From assembly GCA_016721195.1 (NCBI GenBank), contig JADKIO010000005.1:1155619-1219618 (forward strand): a stretch of DNA of 64,000 nucleotides. Direction: 5' to 3'. Under the pieces are notes generated by a model. That model saw nothing but the letters and a program-made list of their open reading frames with translations, was not told where the DNA came from and did not search any database. Positions 26,601-33,800 of this stretch are shown in pieces. Both the position numbers and the translations under genes were made by a program. Each line of letters opens with the position of its first letter. Positions within the stretch are counted from its first letter, which is position 1. Origin of the DNA: Candidatus Geothrix skivensis. Its GTDB lineage: Bacteria > Acidobacteriota > Holophagae > Holophagales > Holophagaceae.

Positions 26601-26917
26601 GGATCGATGGTGACGCAGCCGATGGAGAAGGAGGCCTCCTTGTCGAAGAGCGGTGCCCAGCTGGTGCCCCCGTTGACCGTCTTCCAGAGTCCCCCCGAGG
26701 CCGCCGCCACGTACCAGGTGTCCGGCCTTCGGGGATCGATGGCGATATCGCCCACCCGGCCCGACGTGACTGCCGGACCGAGGGCCCGGAGGGGCAGCGC
26801 GCCCAGGGGGGATTCCTTGGCCGGGGCCGCTTCCCCCTTCGGCGTGGGGGCACTCAGCAGGAGCGGGGCGGCCGCCAGGAGGCCGACCAGGTTCACGAGG
26901 AAAAGCAGGCGGGGCAT
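23645..26917 (-). CDS. Secreted Asp-box (BNR/VPS10-like) beta-propeller protein
   Basis: A 1090-residue protein with a signal peptide (~1-22) and a perfect AGGAGG Shine-Dalgarno. It contains about ten Asp-box repeats of the S/T-x-D-x-G-x-x-W type (SLDGGKNW, TTDGGKTW, SMDGGQTW, SRDRGATW, SEDGGKAW), arranged as two consecutive propellers over ~40-780. Residues ~860-1090 form a beta-rich segment and a Glu/Arg-rich helical tail. Annotators usually call such proteins glycosyl hydrolase BNR repeat or sortilin-like, but I see no catalytic residues and make no enzyme claim. It sits between the LptC/A-like gene and lptB. Confidence 0.8.
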   Translation of the reverse strand: MPRLLFLVNLVGLLAAAPLLLSAPTPKGEAAPAKESPLGALPLRALGPAVTSGRVGDIAIDPRRPDTWYVAAASGGLWKTVNGGTSWAPLFDKEASFSIGCVTIDPRDANTVWVGTGENNSQRSVAYGDGVYRSLDGGKNWKNLGLKASEHIAKILVDPRNSQVVYVASQGPLWKEGGERGLFKTTDGGKTWKAVLTVDGHTGVTDVLLDPRHPDVLYAATYQRRRHVWGMVNGGPGCGIHKSLDGGQTWTRLKEGLPKEDLGRIGLALPEGEPDTIYATIEAANKAGGFFRSMDGGQTWERRNEQVSGSAQYYQELFCDPKDPKRVYSMDTWMQVTEDGGKTWRRVGESSKHVDNHALWIDPANTEHLISGCDGGVYESRDRGATWEFKANLPIIQFYRVAVDNARPFYTVYGGTQDNFTLGGPSRTRSLHGSTAPDWFVTQGGDGFYTQVDPEDPSTVYSESQYGGLVRFDRRTGERVELQPHPAPGEEPFRWNWDAPLLLSPHSSKRLYFAAQKLLRSDDRGSSWTAVSPDLTRKIDRSRLKIMDKVWSVDAVARNASTSFFGNIVALHESPKAEGLLYVGTDDGLIQVSEDGGKAWRRQERFPGVPDLSYVSCLATSPHQADTVYAAFDNHKAGDFRPYLLRSRDRGRSWESIASNLPDRGSVYTLREDPARPGLLYCGTEFGLFFSLDAGKAWSRFTELPTIAVKDLAIQGTEGDLVVATFGRGFYILDDLTPLREAQPEQLEREAHLFGLRPALAYVPAVPFGGPGKSFLGDALFLTPNPPFGAVFTYHVKVEPQTLKKQRQEKEKEAIKASKDPVIPSWEALRAEDRELPPKVVLTISGMDGQVVRRIADKPGKGVQRVAWDLRLQDPSPIRLKEPAERDPWDYGARGALAAPGRYQASLAFLIDGVLKPVAGPVVFEVKPLDADRLSPAQWAEFSAFCTRMGEAQRRAMGLSERLKEAQQRLEVIQKALLEVPVAGTEWLGRGRRLHGQLKGLREQLSGDATVSSRQEPTLPGILDRIEAVTGSVWGSTQLPTASQRQNLAWAEEGLSGVVRDLDNASLELKAMEDALEAAKAPFTPGRALR

Positions 26918-26969
26918 CTTGCCTCCTGTTACGAGGTTTGTTCCATCATGCCCGAAATGGCCTGGGGGT

Positions 26970-28721
26970 TCACCAGCCCGAGCCCGTGCCCTTGCCCCGG
27001 ACCCGGCCCTGCCAGCGCACGACCTGGGGCCCCGGCTCCAGCTCCAGGGCATCGCCCTGGCCTTCGCCCAGCCGGCCCCGGAGGGAGACGGCGCCCTGGG
27101 CCTGCACCAGGCTCACGGTCCGATCCGGGCCAAGGGTGACGATGAGGGTCTCCGCCGCCAGTCGCCAGCCCTGGCCCTGGCATTCCACGCCCCCACTGAG
27201 GGTGATCCGCTGGCTTTCCCGCTGGCCCCGCTCTGCCCGCAGGAACAGGTCCCCGTCCGCGGCCGCCAGGGTGCCACTCAGACCCTCCGGAAAGCTCACC
27301 AGCTCCCCCTTCCGCACGATGCGCGGCCCGGAGAGCCGCTCCCGCAGGCGGCTCCAGTTGGCCGGCCGGCCCGTGAGGGTCCAGAGGGCATCCTCCCACA
27401 CCAGCCTGGCGCCCCGGAGGCTGCCCCCCATGAAGAGGTTCACCTGCACGGGCCCTTCGATGGTCCAGGCGCGGGGATCGCCCTGCCCCGCCCCGCCGGT
27501 GAAGGTGCCCTCCTCTCCACGGCCCAGCACGGGGCCCTGGAGGCTCCAGCGGCGCGAACGACGCTCCACGAGGATCCTCGGGGAGGACAGGCTGCGCCGG
27601 CCCCAGCTGAGGAGGGCCTGGCCCTCGGCCACCGCGAACCCCACCGGCAGGGACTCGGGCAGGTCCTGGCCGGGGGCCTCCCGGAGCAGCACCCGGGGGG
27701 CCTTCAGCGTGAGGCGCTGTCCATCCACGGGCTGATCCCAGACCACGTTCCCCTCCAGGCGCAGCCCCGCCGGGGTCCAACGGGCCCCCTCGGTGGACAG
27801 CTGCTCTTCCCCGCCGGGCATGGCCCGGTGGGCCTTGAAGGCCTTCAGCTCCACCTGCTGGAAGCTGCTGCCGGGGGCCGGCCGGGGGGCGATGCCGCTC
27901 TGGGCCTCGCCTTTCCAGCCATCCGCCCGCTCGAAGGAGAGGGGACCCGGCCAAGTCACGGTGTCCGGGGCCAGGTCCGCCACGGCCGCCTTGAGGGATC
28001 CTTCGCTGAGCCGGGCCTTCACGCCCTCCAGGCGACCGGTCTGGAAGCCCGGCGCGGCCAGCAACCGGTCGGACTCCATGGCCTGGAGGGTGGGGGTCGC
28101 GGGGCCCTCCGAGGGCGCCTGCCAGCGCACGGGCCCCCGGTCCACGCGCAGGCGGCCGTCCGCTTCGCGCCGCCAGCCCGCTGGCAGATTCCACACGCCC
28201 CGGGAGGAGCCCGCCAGGGACTCCCAGCGGAGCGGCGCCAGGCCTTCCCATTCCCCGCCGGTCCAGCGGATGGCGGGCCCTTCGCCTTCCACCCTGCCCC
28301 GGCCCAGGCTGGTGGTGGTCCCGGGCTGCAGCACGCCCAGTTCCATGGGGCCCATGAGCGTCCAGACCCCGGCCCGCCGGTGGGCCTTGGGCGAGAGCAG
28401 GCGCCACTGCCCCGCCTGCTCGTCCAGGCGACCCGCCACCTGCTCCAGGAGGAGATCCTCTTCGGAACCGGAGATGGTCTTGTAGGCCAGCACCATGCGG
28501 TTGGGCCCCAGCTGCTCCGTGAGGGTGCCCACGCTGCCCCTGGTGCCCTCGCCGAAGAGCGCATCGCCCCCCACCGTGCGGCCGGGCATGCCCTCATCGC
28601 CCTTCAGCACCAGGAAGCGCAGCGTGAAGCCCAGGGTGCCCGCCACCAGCACCCAGCCCAGGCGCCGCCAGATGGGATGGCGGGCCGGGGGCAGCTCCTG
28701 GAGCAAGGTCGCCAGGCTCAC
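26970..28721 (-). CDS. LptC/LptA-like (OstA-type) periplasmic LPS-transport protein
   Basis: A 583-residue product starting at GTG 28721, which overlaps the recJ stop as GTGA. One N-terminal membrane segment (~17-37, LGWVLVAGTLGFTLRFLVLK) is followed by a long beta-rich region of repeated short strands, ending with VECQGQGWRLAAETLIVTL and VSLRGRLGEGQGDALELE. That layout fits a jelly-roll LptC anchor extended by LptA/OstA-like repeats. Upstream-of-lptB location supports a role in LPS passage across the periplasm. It is much longer than E. coli LptC (~190 aa) or LptA (~185 aa), so a fused or expanded bridge is possible. Sequence evidence is moderate. Confidence 0.6.
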   Translation of the reverse strand: MSLATLLQELPPARHPIWRRLGWVLVAGTLGFTLRFLVLKGDEGMPGRTVGGDALFGEGTRGSVGTLTEQLGPNRMVLAYKTISGSEEDLLLEQVAGRLDEQAGQWRLLSPKAHRRAGVWTLMGPMELGVLQPGTTTSLGRGRVEGEGPAIRWTGGEWEGLAPLRWESLAGSSRGVWNLPAGWRREADGRLRVDRGPVRWQAPSEGPATPTLQAMESDRLLAAPGFQTGRLEGVKARLSEGSLKAAVADLAPDTVTWPGPLSFERADGWKGEAQSGIAPRPAPGSSFQQVELKAFKAHRAMPGGEEQLSTEGARWTPAGLRLEGNVVWDQPVDGQRLTLKAPRVLLREAPGQDLPESLPVGFAVAEGQALLSWGRRSLSSPRILVERRSRRWSLQGPVLGRGEEGTFTGGAGQGDPRAWTIEGPVQVNLFMGGSLRGARLVWEDALWTLTGRPANWSRLRERLSGPRIVRKGELVSFPEGLSGTLAAADGDLFLRAERGQRESQRITLSGGVECQGQGWRLAAETLIVTLGPDRTVSLVQAQGAVSLRGRLGEGQGDALELEPGPQVVRWQGRVRGKGTGSGW

Positions 28722-30376
28722 GGCACGGCCTCCCCCAGCAATGAATCCACCAGCCAGGAACGACCCCAGCGGGCACTGCCCTGGGGCGTGGCGGCCACCC
28801 GCAGGGGATCCCCGGGCTTCGGCAGGGTGGGCCGGGAGGATCCGGCGAACCATGTGAGGGGATCTTGGAGCCCGGCCATCCGCAGCTTCCAGTGATCGGC
28901 CCCGAAGGCCCCGCAGGCCTCCACCTGGCCGGAAACGCAGGCCAGGGGCGGCGCGAAGCCCTGGCCGAAGGGCTCCAGCCTGGCCAGCTCCGCATCGCCG
29001 GGCAGCTCGACCGGCCCGCCATCCAGCAGCAGGGGTGGCCGCTCCCGGCCCAGGGCCTGGGCCGCGGCGCCCCGCTGGAGGGCCTGGCGAACGAAGGCCA
29101 GCCGCGGGGCCTCGAAGCTGAGGCCCGCTGCCACGCGGTGGCCTCCTCCGCTGAGGATGAAGGGCTGGGCCAGGGCCAGCAGTTCCCCCAGGTCATAGCC
29201 CTCCGGCGCCCGCAGGCTGCAGTGGGCCACGCCCTCGATGAGTGTGCAGACGCCGGCGGGCCGGCCGCTGGCGCGCATGCGCTGACCCGCCAGGATGCCG
29301 ATGACGCCCTTGTGGGCCGTGGGCTCCAGCACCAGGTCGAAGGCCGTGTCGTCCGGTGAGGGCAGCAGGTCCGACAGGTCCCGCTGGATGGCGCGGCGCT
29401 CCAGGTTCAGGGCCTCCACCCGCGCCATGAGGGGGGCGGCTTCCGCCTCGTCCCGGGTAAGCAGCAGGCGCACCGCATCCTCCGCGCCACCCATGCGCCC
29501 CACGGCATTCAGCCGGGGGGCCACGCCGAAGGCGATGTCCTGCGCCCCCAGGGATCCTTCCTTCTTCGCAGCCCTCAGCAGCGCCGCCAGGCCCGGGCCG
29601 TTCCTGCCCGCCAGCGAGGCCAGGCCCCGGCGCACCAGCAGGGCGTTTTCACCCACCAGGGGCATCATGTCCGCCACGGTGCCAATGGCCACGAGCTTAA
29701 GCAGGCCGTCCAGGAACCCGGCATCGGCAGCTGAGGGCTGGGGCACCGCGCCGAGCAGGGCCTGGGCCAACTTGAAGGCCACGCCCACGCCCGCCAGGAA
29801 GGGGTTGGAGTAGTCACCAAGGTGGGGGTGCACCACGGCACTGGCGGCCGGCAGCACCGCGCCCAAGGCGTGGTGATCCGTGATCACCCAGTCGAGGCCA
29901 AGCTCCAGGCTGGCCGCCACCTCTGCGACACTGCGCACGCCGCAGTCCACGGAGATGAGCAGCTGGGGTTGCCGGGTGGCCTTCAGCTCCTGGATGCAGT
30001 CCAGGTGCAGGCCATAGCCATCGGAAAAGCGGTTGGGGATGAAGAAGGAGGCCTCTGCGCCCAGCTTCTCCAGCGTGCGCACCAGAAGGGCCGTGGCGGT
30101 GACCCCATCCACGTCGTAGTCGCCGTAGACCACGATGCGCTCGCGGTTGTCGATGGCGCGGCGGATGCGGGCGACGGCCTGGTCCACACCGGGCAGCAGA
30201 TGGGGATCCGTGCTGCGGGCCCAGGAAGGATCCAGCCGCCAGGCCAGGTCCTCGCTCCGATCCACCCCCCGCAGCCAGGCGAGCCTAGCCAGCCTCGGAT
30301 CCAGCTCCCAGGCTTCAGCCAGGTTCTTCCAGGGCACTTGACCCGCCGGAATGCTCCGGCGGAGGCGCCAGGGCAT
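28718..30376 (-). CDS. recJ: Single-stranded-DNA-specific exonuclease RecJ
   Basis: A 5'-3' ssDNA exonuclease of recombination and mismatch repair. DHH-superfamily motifs are clear: VYGDYDVDGVTA, ISVDCGV, ITDHHALG, then the DHHA1 domain with LSGGGHRVAAGLSF and a C-terminal OB-like domain. The 552-residue length is typical. The ATG at 30376 has GGGA nine bases upstream; ATG 30385 is the alternative. Upstream lies the hairpin-rich 30.4-30.75 kb element. Confidence 0.92.
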   Translation of the reverse strand: MPWRLRRSIPAGQVPWKNLAEAWELDPRLARLAWLRGVDRSEDLAWRLDPSWARSTDPHLLPGVDQAVARIRRAIDNRERIVVYGDYDVDGVTATALLVRTLEKLGAEASFFIPNRFSDGYGLHLDCIQELKATRQPQLLISVDCGVRSVAEVAASLELGLDWVITDHHALGAVLPAASAVVHPHLGDYSNPFLAGVGVAFKLAQALLGAVPQPSAADAGFLDGLLKLVAIGTVADMMPLVGENALLVRRGLASLAGRNGPGLAALLRAAKKEGSLGAQDIAFGVAPRLNAVGRMGGAEDAVRLLLTRDEAEAAPLMARVEALNLERRAIQRDLSDLLPSPDDTAFDLVLEPTAHKGVIGILAGQRMRASGRPAGVCTLIEGVAHCSLRAPEGYDLGELLALAQPFILSGGGHRVAAGLSFEAPRLAFVRQALQRGAAAQALGRERPPLLLDGGPVELPGDAELARLEPFGQGFAPPLACVSGQVEACGAFGADHWKLRMAGLQDPLTWFAGSSRPTLPKPGDPLRVAATPQGSARWGRSWLVDSLLGEAVP

Positions 30377-30461
30377 GGAAGTCATTCCCAGGCCCCACGG
30401 CGCCGCGCGAGTGGTGCCGGGCGAGCGAGGCAAGGAACGCGAGTACTACGTGTGACGGAGG

Positions 30462-30603
30462 CTCCGGCTCTGCGAGCCGGAGGCGAGCAGGAGCGGCGCC
30501 CTGCGCCGCGATAGCTGGAGGTGGCGCAGCATCGCCCTCCGCCTATCGAGCCCTGCTTTGCAGGGCCCTCCCACTCTCTTTCGTTCGTGGAGGCGGAGCC
30601 TCC
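30462..30603. repeat. Tandem array of five palindromes
   Basis: Stems: 9 bp CTCCGGCTC/GAGCCGGAG with loop TGC; 7 bp GCGGCGC/GCGCCGC with loop CCT; a long stem closed by CGATAG/CTATCG with inner GGAG/CTCC and GGCG/CGCC; 7 bp GCCCTGC/GCAGGGC with loop TTT; 6 bp GGAGGC/GCCTCC with loop GGA. All are perfect apart from a two-base bulge in the third. Confidence 0.75.
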
Positions 30604-30624
30604 CCGCCACCCCTCGCCCAGAGG

Positions 30625-30724
30625 GATGAAACCAGCCGGGCGCTCCGCGGCGTCAGGTCCCTTGAACAACGAACCACGTTGCCCTGCGGGCCCTTCCTGG
30701 CGGTGCATCCCGGCTGGCTTCATC
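30625..30724. repeat. Long inverted repeat enclosing two small hairpins
   Basis: Arm 30625-30640 pairs with 30709-30724 over 16 positions with one mismatch. The 68-base interior contains CAACG/CGTTG (30667-30681) and GCCC/GGGC (30681-30691). Confidence 0.7.
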
Positions 30725-30760
30725 GCGGCATCGTCGGGTCTGGGAATGGCTTCCGGCATT

Positions 30761-31720
30761 TCAGCCCACGCTGCCCATGCGGGCGAACTTCTGGTAGCGC
30801 TCCTCCACCAGCTGCTCGGCGGACAGCTCGGAGAGCTCCGAGAAGGCCTCCACGATGGCCTCCTTGAGGGCGGCGGCGGCGGCATCGTAATTGGAGTGGG
30901 CCCCGCCCAGGGGCTCCTTAATGATGCCGTCGATGATGCCCAGCTCCAGCAGGTGCGGGGCGGTGAGCTTCAGGGCGGCGGCGGCCTTGGGGGCCTGGGT
31001 GGCGTCCTTCCACAGGATGGAGGCGCAGCCTTCGGGCGAGATCACGGAGTAGATGGCGTTCTCCATCATGAGCACGCGGTCGGCCACGCCCAGGGCCAGG
31101 GCCCCGCCGCTGCCGCCTTCGCCGAGGACCACGGCCACCACGGGCACCTCGAGCTTGGCCATCTCCAGCAGGTTCCGGGCAATGGCCTCGGCCTGGCCCC
31201 GCTCCTCGGCGTCCACGCCGGGGTAGGCGCCGGGGGTGTCGATGAGGCAGAGGATGGGCCGCTGGAACTTCTCCGCCAGCTTCATGAGCCGCAGGGCCTT
31301 GCGGTAGCCCTCGGGCTTGGGCATGCCGAAGTTGCGCAGGATCTTCTGCTTGGTGTCGCGGCCCTTCTGCTGGCCGATGATCATGACGGGGTTGCCCTCG
31401 ATCCAGCCGAAGCCCGCCACGATGGCCGCGTCGTCGCCGAAGCGCCGGTCACCGTGCAGCTCGTCGAAGCGCTCGCAGAGCCGCTCCAGGTAGTCCAGGG
31501 TGTAGGGCCGCTTGGGGTGCCGGGCCAGCTGCGCCCGCTGCCAGTCCGTGAGGTTGGTGAAGAGATCGGCCTTCAGCTTGTCGAGCTTCTTCTCCAGCTT
31601 CTCCCGCTCCTTGGATTGGGTGGGGTCCATCTCCATGGCGCGGATCTGGGCTTCCAGCTCCAGCACCGGCTTTTCCAGCTGGGAGAGATCCATGGCCTGT
31701 TCGGGGGAAGGTTCTTTCAT
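30761..31720 (-). CDS. accA: Acetyl-CoA carboxylase carboxyltransferase subunit alpha
   Basis: With AccD, transfers carboxyl from carboxybiotin to acetyl-CoA to give malonyl-CoA for fatty acid synthesis. The 319-residue length is exactly that of the family when started at ATG 31720, which has GAGG upstream. Motifs: HPKRPYTLDYLE, GDRRFGDDAAIVAG, DTPGAYPGVDAEERGQ, LGEGGSGGALALGVAD, SVISPEGCASILWKD. No accD is in the window. Confidence 0.96.
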   Translation of the reverse strand: MKEPSPEQAMDLSQLEKPVLELEAQIRAMEMDPTQSKEREKLEKKLDKLKADLFTNLTDWQRAQLARHPKRPYTLDYLERLCERFDELHGDRRFGDDAAIVAGFGWIEGNPVMIIGQQKGRDTKQKILRNFGMPKPEGYRKALRLMKLAEKFQRPILCLIDTPGAYPGVDAEERGQAEAIARNLLEMAKLEVPVVAVVLGEGGSGGALALGVADRVLMMENAIYSVISPEGCASILWKDATQAPKAAAALKLTAPHLLELGIIDGIIKEPLGGAHSNYDAAAAALKEAIVEAFSELSELSAEQLVEERYQKFARMGSVG

Positions 31721-31817
31721 GCGGCCTCGAGCCTGGTTGTTCGAGGATCCAGTGTAGGGGGCCGGGCTGGGATTGGATAGGGCGAGGCCGCCTCTGGGTA
31801 GCCCCACCCCCGAGCCT

Positions 31818-33800
31818 TCAGTCCGATACCATCCTGAAGGCTAGACCATCTTCTCGCAGGGCCTTGATGAGGTTGCGATCCTGCTTCCAGGCCAGCAGCC
31901 CCTTGTCCCGTTCTTCGAAACTGAACAGGGCAGGCTTGTATCGGTGCTCAAGGTTGAGCTTCAGTCTGGTCCCGCCGGCGGCGGGCTCCACTTCTGCCTT
32001 CCACTCGAAGGCCCTGAAGGGCGTATCGGCCTTGCGTTCCGGAAGGACAGGCCTCACCTTGCCACCGACGGTCAGGGTTGCATGGTAGCTGAGTTCCCCC
32101 GTGGCTCGACTCGATACGGGGTACCGCCTGGGTGCGCCGGCCTTTTGGATGAGCGCAGGAGGATACGGAAGTCCCCAGGCCACCAGTTCCCACTCCCCGC
32201 CGTTCCGTCGGAACCCCTCGGGATGCGTGAGGCTTACTTCCACTTCGAAGGGGCGGCTCGTATCGAGGGGGTCTCCCATGCGGATGACTTCGACCCGGGC
32301 CGTGGCCGGCAGATCGAGGTGGGAGCCCATCAAGCTTTCGCGCACGGCTTTGGTACCGCCCCGGTGAGCGGCGATCCGCAGACCCCAGTAGGTGCCGGTC
32401 TCCTGGATGGCCAAGGTGGCCTTCAAGGCCGTCCCCTGGGCTTCCCCTTTCAGGTCCACCGCCATCCGATCCTTCTGAATCGCAGCATCCGGGACCACCA
32501 CCCACTGGGCCCCCTCGGGAAGGCAGAGCATCACTCGCTTGCCGCGGTGAGCCACCCCTAGGAATCCCAAAGGCGTGAAGGGATCGGTCGGATCGGCCAG
32601 CAGGAACCGGCCCCGTGGAGTCCCGACTTCGGCAGGCAGTCCGAGGCTCGCCTCCAGGCGAATGGCGGTGATCACATGGTTGAAGACGGGAAAGGGGGCA
32701 CCCTCCTCCTCGATCTGTCCATCGGCGATCCGAGCAAGCACGGGGACGGTCGAAAACCCCAGCCTACGGCCTTCCACAAGGAGGAAGGAGGCCAGGTCCT
32801 TGCAGTCGCCGTACCGTTTCCGCCCAACCTCCGCAGCCTGCTCGGGAATCCAGCCCCGCTCCGGCGTGAGGTAGACCTGCTTATAGGTAAGGGACCGCCC
32901 CATCCAGTCCCACAGGAGCCGCAATCCTTCGAGACCCTTCCGGCCCTGGAAGTCCACCACACCCACCGGGGGTGCGGGCTGGGCGTAGAGCGCCGCGTTC
33001 CAGCGGGCCACATCATCCCAGGCTCCCCACATCCTGCTCGTAGGCAGGTCAGGATCAAGGAAGCGTACCCGGACGCTGGGGAGCACATTCAGCAGAGGCG
33101 GGTGCCCTCCCTCATCCACAGGCAGGATGGGGAGGTTCGACACCCGTAAGCCCGCGCCCCCAAGGGAATCCACATGCGTGAGCCAAGGCAGGAAGTGGTG
33201 GCGTTCGACCCGGATCTCAACGGTCTGCAGGTTGGTAAACCACCCCTCCTTCTTCGCGACATCGAGTTCCCAGCGGCGGATCGGGATGCGCTCGAGCAGG
33301 CTTGCCCCAGCCAAGGGTCCGATGGGGTTCTGAATGGCCTCCAGGGATTCGAAGGCCACATAGCTGCCCTTCACCACCCGCTCCACCACGGCTCCGGTGA
33401 GGGTCTCGGTGGAATATTCGGCATCGCTGACGTCGTTGATGGTCACCACGTTGTCGGAATCCAGCTTCACCAGATCGCCGTCAGGGCGGAGGTTCCACCC
33501 CTTCAGCTTCTTGACTTTGTTTCCCTTCCCGCCCAGACCATGGATGACGAACGTGCCTTGTTTCAGGCCCCGCTCCCCCAGGATCCTCACCAGGCGGAAC
33601 CGCCGTTGCCGGATCTCACCGCTCCCCGTGTAGGCAATCTCCGTGCGGTCCAGGAGGACCCAGGCGTCGGCGTCGCCGGGAAGGTTTTCACTCGCTGCTT
33701 CGCGGGCGGCTTGGGCCGCCCAGTCCGGCAGTCGGGAGAAATCCTGGGCCAGCAACCCAGTGGAGGACACCAGCAGGAGGACCAACCAGTACTTGAACAT
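31818..33800 (-). CDS. DUF3857 / transglutaminase-like secreted protein (Cys retained)
   Basis: A 660-residue protein with a signal peptide (MFKYWLVLLLVSSTGLLAQ). The N-terminal half is a DUF3857 beta domain. The middle has a transglutaminase-like core in which the nucleophile Cys is preserved (GRKRYGDCKDLASFLL), with likely His and Asp in PVFNHVITAI and LLADPTDPF. The C-terminal ~200 residues are beta-rich. The family is common next to TonB systems and outer-membrane proteins, but its biochemical role is unknown. The ATG overlaps the stop of the paralogue upstream (ATGA). Confidence 0.75.
   Translation of the reverse strand: MFKYWLVLLLVSSTGLLAQDFSRLPDWAAQAAREAASENLPGDADAWVLLDRTEIAYTGSGEIRQRRFRLVRILGERGLKQGTFVIHGLGGKGNKVKKLKGWNLRPDGDLVKLDSDNVVTINDVSDAEYSTETLTGAVVERVVKGSYVAFESLEAIQNPIGPLAGASLLERIPIRRWELDVAKKEGWFTNLQTVEIRVERHHFLPWLTHVDSLGGAGLRVSNLPILPVDEGGHPPLLNVLPSVRVRFLDPDLPTSRMWGAWDDVARWNAALYAQPAPPVGVVDFQGRKGLEGLRLLWDWMGRSLTYKQVYLTPERGWIPEQAAEVGRKRYGDCKDLASFLLVEGRRLGFSTVPVLARIADGQIEEEGAPFPVFNHVITAIRLEASLGLPAEVGTPRGRFLLADPTDPFTPLGFLGVAHRGKRVMLCLPEGAQWVVVPDAAIQKDRMAVDLKGEAQGTALKATLAIQETGTYWGLRIAAHRGGTKAVRESLMGSHLDLPATARVEVIRMGDPLDTSRPFEVEVSLTHPEGFRRNGGEWELVAWGLPYPPALIQKAGAPRRYPVSSRATGELSYHATLTVGGKVRPVLPERKADTPFRAFEWKAEVEPAAGGTRLKLNLEHRYKPALFSFEERDKGLLAWKQDRNLIKALREDGLAFRMVSD

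Larger units (their letters stand above)
30377..30760. other. Gene-free, hairpin-rich intergenic element between accA and recJ
   Basis: About 380 bases with no credible coding frame. It holds five successive hairpins (30462-30482, 30493-30509, 30509-30548, 30550-30566, 30589-30603) and then a 16-bp imperfect inverted repeat (arms 30625-30640 and 30709-30724). This could be an intergenic repeat family of REP/BIME type, a structured leader of the recJ transcript, or a small RNA. Confidence 0.6.

Noticed and set aside
24533..27139. 868-codon plus-strand open frame opposite the Asp-box protein
   Set aside because: The opposite strand carries a signal peptide, about ten Asp boxes and a perfect Shine-Dalgarno; the plus frame has no recognisable motif.
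26559..28895. 778-codon plus-strand frame spanning the LptC/A-like and propeller genes
   Set aside because: It crosses gene boundaries of the opposite strand and has no domain; a GC-driven artefact.
30521..31780. 419-codon plus-strand frame across the hairpin element and accA
   Set aside because: It is antisense to accA, whose 319-residue product is a full-length family match, and it runs through the palindromic element.
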